Assembly: GCF_029958925.1 (NCBI RefSeq)
Contig: NZ_CP124616.1
Coordinates: 2,914,001-2,978,000 of the forward strand
Direction of reading: 5' to 3'
Origin: Tropicibacter oceani
Lineage (GTDB): Bacteria; Pseudomonadota; Alphaproteobacteria; Rhodobacterales; Rhodobacteraceae
Length of the DNA stretch: 64,000 bases
The notes below the pieces were generated by a model. That model saw only the letters and a program-made list of their open reading frames with translations, searched no databases and was not told the origin of the DNA. Position numbers and translations under genes: made by a program. Below are positions 1 through 14,100 of the stretch, piece by piece (position 1 is the stretch's first letter; the number at the start of each line of letters is the position of its first letter).

Positions 1-120
<120 letters not shown>

Positions 121-121
121 C

Positions 122-2787
<2,666 letters not shown>

Positions 2788-2788
2788 G

Positions 2789-3670
2789 TTGGACATCCTT
2801 CGCGCCATCGCGCTGATGGTTCTGTCCATGGCCCTGCTGGCCGGGACGGATGCCTTTATCAAGCTGTCGACGCAGGTTGCCTCGGTCGGGCAGACCATGC
2901 TGCTGCTCAGCGCAGGGGGCACGCTGCTGTTCCTTGCCTTGGCGCGCTTGCGCGGCGTGGCGATCTTTACCGCCGATGCCCTGCACCCCAAGGTGATGCT
3001 GCGCAACGGGTTCGAGATCATCGCCGCCGTCGGCATGGTGATCGGCGTCGCCAATACCTCGCTTCCGGTGTTTGCCGCGATCACCCAGGCCGGGCCGCTG
3101 GTGGTGACCATGGGCGCCGCGCTTTTCCTGGGCGAAGAGGTCGGTTGGCGGCGCTGGCTGGCGGTTCTGGTCGGGTTGATCGGCATGCTGATCGTGATCC
3201 GGCCCTTTGGCGCCAGTTTCACCGGTTACGAGCTGTTCGGTGTGCTGGGAATCACCGCGCTGTCGGCGCGTGATCTGGTGACCCGCATGTCGCCGCCGCA
3301 TATCCCGGCGCTGGCGATTTCCACCTGGGGCTTCATGGCGACGATCCTGCCGGGGCTGGTGCTGCTGGCCATGGCCGACAGGCCGTTTTCGACCGATCCG
3401 GCGACGTTGTGGTACATCCTTGGCGCGGTTTTCGTGACCACCGGCGGATACCTGGCGATCACCACGGCGATGCGCATGGCCCCGGCTTCGGTCGTCTCGC
3501 CGTTTCGCTACACGCGCCTGATCTTTGCGACCCTGCTGGGCATCGCGGTGTTCGACGACTGGCCCGACGGCTGGACCCTGATCGGCGGCGCGTTGATCCT
3601 TGGCGCAGGGCTTTACAGCTTCTTGCGCGAAAGACGCCTTGCCCGTCAGGCCGTTAGCGCCGACCGTTAG
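2789..3670 (+). CDS. DMT-family transporter, EamA domains
   Basis: A 293-residue inner-membrane protein with about ten hydrophobic segments arranged as two EamA-like halves, the layout of drug/metabolite exporters (RhaT/YdcZ type). A conserved block AAVGMVIGVANTSLPVFAA and the gap-free GGALILGAGLY ending support the family. The first possible start is TTG at 2789, one base after the pgm stop; an in-frame ATG at 2816 would trim nine residues. Substrate cannot be told from sequence. Its proximity to pgm suggests cotranscription rather than a metabolic link. Confidence 0.85.
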   Translation: MDILRAIALMVLSMALLAGTDAFIKLSTQVASVGQTMLLLSAGGTLLFLALARLRGVAIFTADALHPKVMLRNGFEIIAAVGMVIGVANTSLPVFAAITQAGPLVVTMGAALFLGEEVGWRRWLAVLVGLIGMLIVIRPFGASFTGYELFGVLGITALSARDLVTRMSPPHIPALAISTWGFMATILPGLVLLAMADRPFSTDPATLWYILGAVFVTTGGYLAITTAMRMAPASVVSPFRYTRLIFATLLGIAVFDDWPDGWTLIGGALILGAGLYSFLRERRLARQAVSADR

Positions 3671-5050
<1,380 letters not shown>

Positions 5051-5060
5051 TTCCATCGTC

Positions 5061-5094
5061 GGGGCCGCCCCGGTTGCGGCCCCGTCGCTTTTTC
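5061..5094 (+). terminator. Rho-independent terminator after eno
   Basis: A perfect 8-bp GC stem, GGGGCCGC at 5061-5068 and GCGGCCCC at 5076-5083, with a seven-base loop, followed by GTCGCTTTTTC. It begins 10 bases after the enolase stop. Confidence 0.8.
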
Positions 5095-5206
5095 GTCGCT
5101 TTGGCAAAGCGGCGGCGAAACTTTCCTTTGATTTTGCTCAATTCGTTTTTTAAATTAACGTTTTAAGGCTATTTTTAAGAAAACTGAAAAACATTGAGCC
5201 CGATCC

Positions 5207-6535
5207 ATGCAGCACGACACACCCGAGGCCCGGATCGAGCATTTGAGAAAGGCCGATTTCGGTTCTGTCCCCGAAATGGCCCTGCGATACAGTCTTGCCC
5301 TTGCATGCGCCGCGCTGTTGTACCTTGCCACCTCGGACTGGTTCTTCATCCAATGGCTGCTGGTCTATCTTGTGGTGGACAGCCTCTTTGCGGCCACACT
5401 CATCTGCCGGATCACCGCAAACCCCAATCGCCAATACGCCTTGTGTCTTGCGCTCTACAACCTCGCGGCGCTCAGCTTTGTCTCTGGCCCATTGTATTTG
5501 CTGGCGGTCCAGGACACGGCCCTGGTTCTTGTCGGCGCGCTTGGCCTGGTGGCCTTGCTGTTGAACAATTTCCACAAGGGTGAAATGATCCGCGAAGTGG
5601 TATATTCGGATGCCGCCCAATTCACCTTTGTCGCGGCGGCATTGATTGTCCTGCTATATCCCAATTTCGGCGGCACCTACCAATTTATGGCCGCCGTGGT
5701 TACCGCAATTGGCGTGACCATTTATTATTACCTGGCCTTGATGGGACAGCTGTCCCGCTCGCAGGCCCTGCGCGCCGCGCAGCACCGCTATGCCCAGTCG
5801 CAAAAGGCCCGCGCGCTCAATCAATTCGTCGGCGGGGTTGCGCATGACTTCAACAACATCCTGACCGCCGTGATCGGAAACCTGGAACTCCACGGCGCCC
5901 TGAGCGACGAAAAGGAACGCGCCCAGGTGATCAGACAGGCCCACGAGGCCGCCCATCGCGCCGCCATGACCGTACGCCAACTGCTGGCCACCAGTGGCCG
6001 CGCCCGCCTGCGCCCCGCCCCGATCAGCGCCGCGGCCCTGCACGACCAGATGCACGCTCTGCTGCGCGACCTGCTGTCCCCGGGCATCACGCTCGCCTCG
6101 GAACCCGGCGACCGGGACCTCAAGGTCCTTGCCGACCACGACATGCTGGAAACGGTTCTGGTGCAGCTATGCCTGAACGCTCAGGACGCGCTGCAAGGCC
6201 GGGGCAGGATCTGGCTGCGCTCGGCCCATGTCGACACCCTGCCCGACATTGACCCGCGCCCCGAAGCGCCGCCGCCCTACATGGCGATCATCGTCGAAGA
6301 CAACGGCCCCGGCGTTCCGCCCAATGCCCTGCCGATGCTGACCGAACCGTTTTTCACCACCAAACCGCTGGGCCAAGGCCCCGGCCTCGGCCTCTCGGCC
6401 GTGCTGGGCTTTGCCCGCCAGTCACAGGGCAGCCTGATGGTGGAAAATCGGCCCAAGGGCGGGCTGCGCGTGACGCTACTGCTCCCCCTCGCCAAGAAGG
6501 CGGGGGAAACGCCGGCTCAGCTGCCCGGTTCCTGA
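5207..6535 (+). CDS. Membrane-bound sensor histidine kinase
   Basis: A 442-residue two-component sensor. Residues 25-180 hold about six hydrophobic segments and form a membrane sensor with almost no extracytoplasmic domain. The dimerisation and phospho-acceptor site is GVAHDFNNIL with His213; the catalytic ATPase domain shows an N-box (LNAQDAL), a G1 box (VEDNGPGVP), an F-box (EPFFTTK) and a G2 box (GQGPGLGLS). The HDFNNIL form of the H-box is typical of HisKA kinases close to hybrid kinases, but no receiver domain is fused and no response regulator is next door. The upstream 5100-5206 region is unusually A+T-rich, with TTAA repeats. Its 3' end overlaps the convergent ccmE by 19 bases. Confidence 0.9.
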   Translation: MQHDTPEARIEHLRKADFGSVPEMALRYSLALACAALLYLATSDWFFIQWLLVYLVVDSLFAATLICRITANPNRQYALCLALYNLAALSFVSGPLYLLAVQDTALVLVGALGLVALLLNNFHKGEMIREVVYSDAAQFTFVAAALIVLLYPNFGGTYQFMAAVVTAIGVTIYYYLALMGQLSRSQALRAAQHRYAQSQKARALNQFVGGVAHDFNNILTAVIGNLELHGALSDEKERAQVIRQAHEAAHRAAMTVRQLLATSGRARLRPAPISAAALHDQMHALLRDLLSPGITLASEPGDRDLKVLADHDMLETVLVQLCLNAQDALQGRGRIWLRSAHVDTLPDIDPRPEAPPPYMAIIVEDNGPGVPPNALPMLTEPFFTTKPLGQGPGLGLSAVLGFARQSQGSLMVENRPKGGLRVTLLLPLAKKAGETPAQLPGS

Positions 6536-6966
6536 TAGACACCCTGTTCCTTCAGCGCGTCCACCACTTCCTTGGGCATATAGGTCTCGTCATGCTTGGC
6601 AAGGATCTCATGCGCCTCAAAGACGCCGTTCACATAGCGGCCAGTGCCGACCATGCCCTGGTTCTCTTCGAACAGGTCCGGCAAGACCCCCGAATAGACC
6701 ACCGGCACCGTCGCCCCGCCATCGGTCACGCGAAAGCGGATCTCCTGGCCCTGCCCGCGCACCAACGATCCTTCCTCGACCAACCCGCCAATGCGAAAGG
6801 TCTCGGACGGCGACGGCGGCGTTTCAACCACCTGGCTGGGCGAGCGGAAAAAGTTGATCCCGTCGCGCATCGCATAGCCGATCAGGGCCGTCGATACGAT
6901 CAGCGCAACCGCCGTCATGGCAATGACCTGCACCCGACGTTTCTTTTTCAGCGATTTCAAAGCCAT
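6517..6966 (-). CDS. ccmE: Cytochrome c maturation haem chaperone CcmE
   Basis: Periplasmic haem chaperone of System I cytochrome c biogenesis: it takes haem covalently from CcmCD and passes it to CcmFH. The 149-residue protein has a basic N-terminus (KSLKKKRR), one membrane anchor at residues 13-32 and the OB-fold domain, with haem-attachment His125 and Tyr129 in HDETYMP. ATG 6966 is chosen over an in-frame start seven codons upstream because it is preceded by GGGAGG at suitable spacing and gives the usual MALKSLKKKRR start. A TATATA-containing promoter candidate lies just upstream, around 7003-7010. Other ccm genes are not in the window. Confidence 0.96.
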   Translation of the reverse strand: MALKSLKKKRRVQVIAMTAVALIVSTALIGYAMRDGINFFRSPSQVVETPPSPSETFRIGGLVEEGSLVRGQGQEIRFRVTDGGATVPVVYSGVLPDLFEENQGMVGTGRYVNGVFEAHEILAKHDETYMPKEVVDALKEQGVYQEPGS

Positions 6967-7064
6967 CAGGGGCCTCCCACATGCCAAGCGAATTCCTGTC
7001 GCCTATATAAGGCATTGCGCATACGAAACGAAGCCCCCGGCGCGATTTGCCGCGCCCATGCTTC

Positions 7065-7116
7065 CAATTGCCAAAAATATCCCGGGTGGGGTTTGGGGAG
7101 GGCAGCGCCCTCCCCA
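7065..7116. repeat. Intergenic palindromic repeat, CAAATATCCCGGG family (copy 1)
   Basis: Contains AAAATATCCCGGG followed by a perfect 9-bp stem with a three-base loop (GGGGAGGGC at 7095-7103, AGC, GCCCTCCCC at 7107-7115). The same core and the same NNGGGC-AGC-GCCC hairpin recur at 21121-21182 and, inverted, at 42717-42778. It lies between ccmE and argC, downstream of argC. Confidence 0.7.
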
Positions 7117-7184
7117 TGGCCTGCGTGGCCCGAACGCAATCAAGGCAAGCGCGCCGCAAGGCGCACCGCCAGGTCACTGCCCGA

Positions 7185-8213
7185 TCAGGGGAAACAGGGC
7201 GCCAGCATCAGACCGGCGGTCTCGTCCTCGCCCAGCATCAGGTTGGCGTTCTGCACCGCCTGCCCGGAACTGCCCTTGGTCAGGTTGTCCAGCGCCGCCA
7301 CCACGATGCAGCGCCCCGCAATCCGGTCCGCCGTCACGCCGATATGGCAAAAGTTCGACCCGCGCACATGGTGCGTGCTGGGTGTCTCGCCCATCGGCAG
7401 AACCTCGATAAAGGGTTCATCGGCATAGGCCGCCTGCAGCGTCGCCAGCACCTGCGCCGCATCCCCGGACAGGTAGGCCGTGGCCAGGATCCCGCGGTTG
7501 AACGGCCCCAGGTGCGGCGTGAACTGGATCTTCACCTCGCGGCCCGCGATGGCGCTGAATTCCTGGTCGAACTCGCCCAGATGGCGGTGCGTGCCCCCGA
7601 CCGAATAGGCATTGGTGCCCTCGGACAGCTCCGCATGCAGCAGGTTTTCCTTCAACGACCGGCCAGCCCCCGACACCCCGCATTGCAGGTCCAGGATGAT
7701 CTGATCCAGGTCGATCACCCCGGCGGCAATCAGCGGGCGCAGGATGAACTGCCCGGTTGCCGCGTTGCAGCCCGTACCAGCCACCAGACGCGCCGCCGCG
7801 ATTTCCTTGCGGTAGAACTCGGTCAGGCCATAGACGGCCTCTTTCTGCATCTCGATGGCGGCGTGCTTGTTGCCGTACCACTTTTCATAGGCCGCCGGAT
7901 CGCGCAGCCGGAAATCCGCCGACAGATCGACGATCTTCACGGTTTTGGGCAGCTGGGAAATCACCTCCTGGCTGGTCTTGTGCGGCAACGCGCAAAAGCA
8001 CAGGTCGATCTGGTCGAAATCGATCTGTTCCCAGGTCACCATATCCGGCAGATCAAGGTGCCGCAGGTGCGGGAACACCTGCGCCATGCTTTGCCCGGCC
8101 TTGGAATTGGCGGCCAGGGCCTTGATTTCAAAAGACGGGTGCGTGGCGATGATGCGGACAAGTTCGGCGCCGGTATAGCCGGACGCGCCGATGATGGCGA
8201 TGGAATGGGGCAT
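7185..8213 (-). CDS. argC: N-acetyl-gamma-glutamyl-phosphate reductase
   Basis: NADPH-dependent third step of arginine biosynthesis, reducing N-acetylglutamyl phosphate to the semialdehyde. The 342-residue protein shows the nucleotide-binding [10 protein letters not shown] at residues 9-18 and the catalytic Cys149 in AGTGCNAATG, followed by [11 protein letters not shown] 8213 gives the conserved [15 protein letters not shown] start; upstream in-frame codons lack homology. A well-spaced promoter (TTGATC at 8378-8383, TATAGC at 8355-8360, minus strand, 17-base spacer) lies 140 bases upstream and the transcript would first encode an 11-residue peptide ending Arg-Arg (see 8300-8335). Confidence 0.96.
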   Translation of the reverse strand: MPHSIAIIGASGYTGAELVRIIATHPSFEIKALAANSKAGQSMAQVFPHLRHLDLPDMVTWEQIDFDQIDLCFCALPHKTSQEVISQLPKTVKIVDLSADFRLRDPAAYEKWYGNKHAAIEMQKEAVYGLTEFYRKEIAAARLVAGTGCNAATGQFILRPLIAAGVIDLDQIILDLQCGVSGAGRSLKENLLHAELSEGTNAYSVGGTHRHLGEFDQEFSAIAGREVKIQFTPHLGPFNRGILATAYLSGDAAQVLATLQAAYADEPFIEVLPMGETPSTHHVRGSNFCHIGVTADRIAGRCIVVAALDNLTKGSSGQAVQNANLMLGEDETAGLMLAPCFP

Positions 8214-8299
8214 GGGGGAACCTGACGTTTGGGGCGCACGATCGGCGCCAGGGACAAGAAGAAAACGCAGCGGAGCATGGCGCACCGCAGGCAGGCGAT

Positions 8300-8335
8300 T
8301 TATCGTCGCAGGGAAAGAAGGGGCATACCGTTCAT
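8300..8335 (-). CDS. Candidate argC leader peptide, 11 residues
   Basis: Reading the minus strand from 8335 gives [11 protein letters not shown] and a TAA stop. The last two sense codons are both CGA, a poorly used arginine codon. AGGAG lies at 8343-8347, seven bases before the ATG, an ideal ribosome binding site. A predicted promoter ends just before it, leaving almost no untranslated sequence ahead. The stop lies 86 bases upstream of argC. I infer a regulatory leader whose translation senses arginyl-tRNA; the short ORF, site and promoter are directly visible, the role is not. Confidence 0.45.
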   Translation of the reverse strand: MNGMPLLSLRR

Positions 8336-8354
8336 CTGTTTTCTCCTGCCTTCA

Positions 8355-8383
8355 GCTATATCGGCGCAGCGCGGGGGGATCAA
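8355..8383 (-). promoter_or_regulatory. Predicted sigma-70-type promoter for the argC transcript
   Basis: On the minus strand, a -35 element TTGATC (8383-8378), a 17-base spacer, then a -10 element TATAGC (8360-8355). Transcription would start near 8347-8349, immediately ahead of the leader-peptide ribosome binding site. Confidence 0.5.
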
Positions 8384-8423
8384 TGCTCTTGATCGGCGGC
8401 GCGGCCCGCCGCATCATTGCGCC

Positions 8424-9200
8424 ATGGCCAAGGTGACCCTGGACAGACCCGTTCCCATTCACAAGCTGTACCTGCGCATGGGCGGCTGGTTTTCCCTTGC
8501 CTTCCTGGGCAGCCTGCTGGTGCTGACCCTGGTCAGCCACTTTGCCCTGGGGCTGGCGATCCGCTTTGAAACCGAAGGCCGCCAGACCACCGCCAGGATC
8601 ATGGACAAGTATTACACCGAAAGCACCGACAGCGATGGCGACCGCGAGGTGACCCATTACCTTGTGCTCGACTACATGACCAACAGCGGCGCGCAGATGG
8701 AAATCAGCCGCTCGGTCAGCCTGTCGGTCTACAACCGCGCGCGGGTGCATGACACCATGCCGATCTGGTATCTCGACTCTGAACCCGACCGCACCGAACT
8801 GACCCAAGGCGCGAACCGCAGCGCCGCGACGGTGACGCAGATCATCGCGCTGGTGTTTGGCACGCTGATGCTGGGCGGGCTGTGGTATTCCGGCAGCCGC
8901 GCCATCGCCGCCGTCCGCGCCCGGCGTTTTGGCGCCGAGGAAACCGCCGAAGTCACAGAAATCGCCGCGACCTCGGTCACCATCAACAACCGACGCATGT
9001 ACCGCCTGAAATGGCGCGAGGCCAGCGGCCGCACCGGCCAAAGCCTGATGTACCGCGCAAGCGCGCTGGCCGGCTTTGGTCCCGGCAGCCAGATCACCGT
9101 CTACCAGGGGATCAAGCGCGCCTGGTGGCAGGGCGACACCGGCCCGCGCGCACCAGAGCAGCCGCTGCCGGACCGGCGCGACGATCCTATGCTGAAGTGA
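8424..9200 (+). CDS. DUF3592-like membrane protein
   Basis: A 258-residue protein of unknown function. It has two membrane helices, near residues 23-45 and 143-165, flanking a domain in which [12 protein letters not shown], a long variable loop and [23 protein letters not shown] match the DUF3592 pattern (a short beta-rich domain between two helices). A second soluble beta-rich copy follows at the C-terminus ([25 protein letters not shown] is its core, shown only as landmarks at residues 171-196). ATG 8424 is chosen over the in-frame start at 8229, whose extra 65 residues are low-complexity Arg-rich and overlap the argC regulatory region. It converges on murI and overlaps it by 14 bases. Confidence 0.7.
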   Translation: MAKVTLDRPVPIHKLYLRMGGWFSLAFLGSLLVLTLVSHFALGLAIRFETEGRQTTARIMDKYYTESTDSDGDREVTHYLVLDYMTNSGAQMEISRSVSLSVYNRARVHDTMPIWYLDSEPDRTELTQGANRSAATVTQIIALVFGTLMLGGLWYSGSRAIAAVRARRFGAEETAEVTEIAATSVTINNRRMYRLKWREASGRTGQSLMYRASALAGFGPGSQITVYQGIKRAWWQGDTGPRAPEQPLPDRRDDPMLK

Positions 9201-9999
9201 ACGCGATCTTGCGCTTGAGGAACTGCGTCGCATTGCGCGACACCTTGGCCGGATCCCCGGTGGTCAGGAACACGCTGTCGGTGCCGCTGCCCAGCATTCC
9301 CGGATGGCGGCGCAGGTAATCCTCGAGCGAGGCGGCCACCAGGTTGGCCTGGCTGTAGACCGTCACATCGGGCCCCAGCGCATCCTGGAAAATCTCCTGC
9401 ATCAGCGGGTAATGGGTACAGCCCAGGATCGCCGCCTCGGGGGTGGGCATCTTGCGCATCAGCGCATCGACGTGCGAGCGCACCAGCGCCTCGGCCAGGA
9501 TCATGTCGCCCTCTTCGATGGCATCGACCAGACCGCCGCAGGCCTGCGCCTCGACATCGACGCCGATGGCGCGAAAGGCCAGCTCGCGCTGAAAGGCGCG
9601 GCTGCGCACGGTGGCTGGCGTCGCGAACAGGGCCACGTGTTTCACGGCAACCTCGCGCGGCGGGGAATTGTCGCCCCACTGGCGTTCGGTCAGCGCCTCG
9701 ATCAGCGGCACAAAGACCCCCAGCACGCGCTTGTCCTTGGGGATCCAGCTTTCCTGCATCCGGCGCAGGGCGGCCGCGCTGGCGGTGTTGCATGCCAGGA
9801 TCACCAGGTCACAGCCTTCGTCCCACAGCCGCTGGGTGGCGGCGCAGGTCAGGTTGTAGACGTCATCGGCATCGCGCACGCCGTAGGGCGCGTGCTTGCT
9901 GTCGGCGAAATAGGCAAAGGGAACGTCAGGCAGGCGCTGGGTCAGCGCCTCCAGTACGGTCAGCCCGCCAAGGCCGGAATCAAAAACGCCAACTGCCAT
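9187..9999 (-). CDS. murI: Glutamate racemase
   Basis: Cofactor-independent interconversion of L- and D-glutamate for peptidoglycan. The 270-residue protein has the N-terminal [11 protein letters not shown] (Asp7, Ser8), the first catalytic cysteine Cys70 in LACNTASA and the second in GCTHYPL near residue 188. ATG 9999 gives the family-typical start; the longer in-frame upstream stretch has no homology. The alanine racemase gene lies elsewhere in the window (47521), so both D-amino acid supplies for the cell wall are present. Confidence 0.95.
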   Translation of the reverse strand: MAVGVFDSGLGGLTVLEALTQRLPDVPFAYFADSKHAPYGVRDADDVYNLTCAATQRLWDEGCDLVILACNTASAAALRRMQESWIPKDKRVLGVFVPLIEALTERQWGDNSPPREVAVKHVALFATPATVRSRAFQRELAFRAIGVDVEAQACGGLVDAIEEGDMILAEALVRSHVDALMRKMPTPEAAILGCTHYPLMQEIFQDALGPDVTVYSQANLVAASLEDYLRRHPGMLGSGTDSVFLTTGDPAKVSRNATQFLKRKIAFTSA

Positions 10000-10030
10000 G
10001 TCATGTACTCCTGCTGCGCGCCCTGGCGCC

Positions 10031-10936
10031 TCAATAGATCCGTTTGGGCGGCTCATCGCCGCTCTTGTGTTTTGTTTCGAACTCGAACCCGTAGTCATAG
10101 GATGGCAAGGGGATCGGCGACAGATCATATGTCGCCTTGCGCAGGAAATCCATAAGCGCGCGCGCATCCCCGGCCCGTGCGGCGATCTGCGCAGGGTCGA
10201 TCGGCTGGCCGACCGACACCCGCACGGGCGTATCCACCCGCTTGCGGAATTCCTTGATCAGCAGGCCCATGCGAAGGGTCGTGTGCAGATGGCTGGCCAG
10301 CTGGAACAGCCGCGAGGTATGGCCGTCGAAATAGATCGGCACCACCTGCGCCCCGGATTTGGCGATCATCTTGGCCGTAAAGGTGCGCCAGCCCGGGTCC
10401 ATGGGGCGTGCAAAGGGCGTGACCCCGGTGGCCACGGTGCCGCCCGGGAAAATCCCGATGCAGCCGCCCTGCCCCAGATACTCCAGTGCGGTCTTGCGGG
10501 TTTCCAGGTTCAGTTTCAGCGCCTCTTTGCTGCCGTCGAAATCCACCGGCAGGATCACCTTGTTCAGATCCTCGGCCTTGCGGAACACCGAATTGGCCAG
10601 AATGCGGAAATCGCCGCGCACCACCGACAGGATATGACCCATCATCAGCCCGTCAAGAATGCCGTAAGGATGGTTGGCGATGACAATCAGCGGGCCGTCC
10701 TTGGGGATATCGTCCAGATGCCCCTGCACCACCTCAAGGCCAAGCCCATAGCGTTCCACCATGACCTGCCAGAAATCCCGCCCAAGGGCGACCTCGTGCT
10801 CGTAGCCCTTGGCGCGCTTGATCAGGCCCAGCCGCCCGGTGGCGTTTTCCATCAGGCGGATCATCGCCTTGCCCCCCCGCGTGGTGGCAGAGTAGCTGTA
10901 AGAGATGTCTCGGGCGACCTGTTTGCGGGGCGGCAT
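10031..10936 (-). CDS. Lysophospholipid acyltransferase-family protein (PlsC-like)
   Basis: A 301-residue putative acyltransferase, probably at the inner membrane face. The catalytic H-x4-D box appears as NHPYGILDG near residues 87-95, the glycine-rich substrate loop as FPGGTVATG near 164-172, and VVPIYFDG corresponds to block IV. This arrangement resembles the acyltransferases used for phospholipid or ornithine-lipid synthesis (OlsA/OlsB neighbourhood), but the exact acceptor cannot be told. It is encoded just upstream of murI on the same strand (31-base gap), so cotranscription is likely. Confidence 0.8.
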   Translation of the reverse strand: MPPRKQVARDISYSYSATTRGGKAMIRLMENATGRLGLIKRAKGYEHEVALGRDFWQVMVERYGLGLEVVQGHLDDIPKDGPLIVIANHPYGILDGLMMGHILSVVRGDFRILANSVFRKAEDLNKVILPVDFDGSKEALKLNLETRKTALEYLGQGGCIGIFPGGTVATGVTPFARPMDPGWRTFTAKMIAKSGAQVVPIYFDGHTSRLFQLASHLHTTLRMGLLIKEFRKRVDTPVRVSVGQPIDPAQIAARAGDARALMDFLRKATYDLSPIPLPSYDYGFEFETKHKSGDEPPKRIY

Positions 10937-11087
10937 GGCTGGAATCCTCAGGACCGGATGCGCGGGGCTTTACCCGAATGCATCCAAGGACACCAGATTG
11001 CACGCGGTCTGTCAAAAATTGATGACTGCCGGTGCAGTGCCCCCTGCCCCCGGCGCGCCACGGGCCCCGTTGCCCGGATGACCGCGC

Positions 11088-11110
11088 GGCCCCGGATCAA
11101 GTCCGGGGCC
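11088..11110. repeat. REP-like palindrome GGCCCCGGA-TCAAG-TCCGGGGCC
   Basis: A perfect 9-bp inverted repeat with a five-base loop, 10 bases after the indolepyruvate oxidoreductase stop. It could end transcription on the minus strand, but it has no T-tract. From general knowledge the CCCGGATCAAGTCCGGG core is a widespread intergenic palindrome in Rhodobacterales. Confidence 0.55.
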
Positions 11111-11119
11111 TGCCTGCGA

Positions 11120-14100
11120 TCATTCCGCCGCCTGCTTCAGCGGTGCGGGGCCTGCGCGCAGGGCGGCCAGCAATTCCTCGCGCCGTTTTGCGGCCTTTTC
11201 CTCGGCCTTTTGCTTGACCGGACCAAAGCCCTTGATCTGCAAGGGCAGTTCCGCCAGCGCCACCAGCGCGTCCATGTTGGCGCTGCCCGCCTTGGGCAGC
11301 CACGCGGCCATGTCCGCCTCGTATTGCTTGATCAGGGCGCGTTCCATCCGGCGTTCATCCGTACGGCCAAAGGGATCGAACGGCGTGCCGCGCAGGCGTT
11401 TCATCCGCGCCAGCAGTTTGAAACCGCGCAGCATCCCCGCGCCGTATTCCTTTTTCAAGGGCCGCCCGTCCGGGCCGGTTTTCGACAGCATCGGCGGGGC
11501 CAGGTGATAGCTCACCTCGAAATCGCCCTCGAACTGCTGTTTCGCCTTGTCCACCGTTTCCAAGTGCAGGCGCGCGACCTCGTATTCGTCCTTGTAGGCC
11601 AGCAGTTTGTGATAGCCCTTGGCCACCGCTTCGCGCAGGCGCGGATCGCTCACACCGTCGACCAGCTTGCGATAGCGTTTGGCCAGCCGCTTGCCCTGGT
11701 ATTTCACCAGATGATCGGCGCGAAAGGCGATCTTGTCCTCAAGCGTTTTGGGCAGTTGCACCACGCTGGGGGCGATCAGTTTTGCCGCCTCATCGGGATG
11801 CACCATGGCCCAGCGGCCGATTTCAAAGGCGCGCAGGTTCTTGTCGACCGCCGCACCGTTCAGCTGCACCGCGTTGCGGATCGCCTCGTGTGTCAGCGGC
11901 ACCAGCCCGTTTTGCCACGCGGCGCCAAGGATCATCATGTTCGAGAAAATCGAATCCCCCAGCAGCGCCTTGGCCAGTTCCGAGGCATCGAACAACGCCA
12001 GCCGATCCTGCAACCGCGCCTGCAAAGCCACCTCCAACCGGTCGATGGGCAGGGCAAATTCGGTGTTGCGGGTAAAGTCGCCGGTGATGATCTCATGGCT
12101 GTTGACCACCGCGCCGGTGCGTCCCGTGGTCATCAGGCCCAGCGTCTTGGCCCCGGCTGACACCACCAGATCGCCGCCGATCAAGGTATCGGCCTCGCCC
12201 GTTGCGACGCGCACCGCGCTGATGTCGCCCGGCTTTTCCGCCAGCCGCAGGTGGATATGCACCGCGCCGCCCTTTTGCGCCAGCCCGGCCATTTCCATCA
12301 TCGCAGCGCCCTTGCCGTCGATCTGCGCCGCCTGCGCCAACACCGCGCCAATGGTCACAACCCCGGTGCCGCCAACCCCGGTGACCACGATGTTGTGCGT
12401 GCCCTTGATTGCGGGCAGCTTTGGCAACGGCAGGTCCGGCAGGTCAAGCGAGGCGGTCTGCGCCTTTTTCACCTGCGCGCCCTTCAGCGTCACGAAAGAC
12501 GGGCAGAATCCCTTGAGGCAGGAAAAATCCTTGTTGCAACTGGATTGGTCGATGGCCCGCTTGCGGCCCAATTCGGTTTCCACCGGCACGATGGACACGC
12601 AGTTCGACTGCACGCCGCAATCGCCGCAGCCTTCGCAGACATCGGTGTTGATGAACACCCGGCGATCGGGATCGGGGAACTTGCCGCGCTTGCGACGGCG
12701 CCGTTTTTCCGCCGCGCAGGTCTGGATATACAACAGGACCGAGACGCCCTCATACTCCGCCAGCGCCTTTTGAACCCGGTCCAGTTCGGCCCGCTCATGC
12801 AACTCGGCCCCGGCGGGGAAACTTTTGAGGTCGACGTCCTCTTTTTCGTCATAGACCACGGCCAGTTTCTTGACGCCCATGGCGGTGACTTCGGCCGCGA
12901 TGCGCTGCGGCGTCAGCCCGCCTTCGTTCGGCTGGCCGCCGGTCATGGCGACCGCGTCGTTATACAGGATCTTGTAGGTGATGCGCGTGTTGTCCAACAG
13001 CGCCGCGCGGATCGCCTGCACGCCCGAATGGTTGTAGGTGCCGTCGCCAAGGTTCTGGAACACATGACCGCGCTTGGAAAACGGTGCCTCGCCGATCCAG
13101 TTCGCGCCCTCGCCGCCCATATGGGTAAAGCCGGTGGTTTCGCGGTCCATCCACTGCGCCATATAGTGACAGCCGATGCCGGCATAGGCGCGGCTGCCCT
13201 CGGGCACCTTGGTCGAGGAGTTGTGCGGACAGCCAGAGCAGAAATAGGGAATGCGCGCGGCGATTTCCTGCGCGTTGTCGGCCTTGGTTGCCTCTTCGAT
13301 GGTGCGCAGCCCGGCCTTGATGCCATCAGTGCCGCGGCCCTCTTCGATCAGGATTTCGCCCAGCTTGCGGGCGATCCATGTCGGGTCCAGCGCGCCGCGG
13401 GTCGGGAACAGTTCTTCGCGGTGCAGCGCGCCCGCGCCGCCCTTGTACCATCCATAGACACGCCGATGCGCATCCTCGAACAGCGCTTCCTTGACCTGCA
13501 CCTCGATCAGCTTGCGCTTTTCCTCGACGATGACGATCAGATCCAGCCCCTCGGCCCAATCGTGAAAGCCTTTCATGTCCAGCGGGAACACCTGCCCGAT
13601 CTTGTAGGTGGTGATGCCCAGCCTTTCGGCCTCGGCCTCGTCGATGCCCAGCAGGGACATGGCGTGCAGCAGGTCCAGCCAGTTCTTGCCGGCCGAGACA
13701 AAACCGATCTTGGCCCCCGGCTTGCCCCAGACGCGTTTGTCCATCTTGTTGGCATGGGAAAACGCCTCGGCGGCAAAGCGTTTGTAATCGATCATCCGCG
13801 ATTCCTGCGCGTGCGGCGTGTCGATCAGGCGGATGTTCAGGCCCCCTTCGGGCATGTCAAAGGCGGGCGATGTCAGCTGCACCCGGTCCGGGCGGCCATC
13901 GACCACCGCCGTCGCCTCGACCGTGTCCTTCATGGTTTTCAACCCGACCCAAACCCCGGCAAAGCGGCTAAGCGCCCAGGCATAGATGCCGTAATCCAGG
14001 ATCTCCTGCACCCCCGCCGGGGAGACGACGGGCATATAAGCATCGACAAGCGCCCATTCCGATTGGTGCAGCACGGTCGAGGACTCACCGGTGTGATCGT

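Noticed and set aside
5130-5206. CtrA-binding site in the TTAA-rich region before the histidine kinase
   Set aside because: TTAA pairs are separated by four or nine bases, not seven as in the CtrA consensus.
9998-12160. A 720-codon plus-strand frame over the acyltransferase and oxidoreductase genes
   Set aside because: Composition is His/Arg/Gln-rich with no family signature, and it runs antisense to two well-supported genes.
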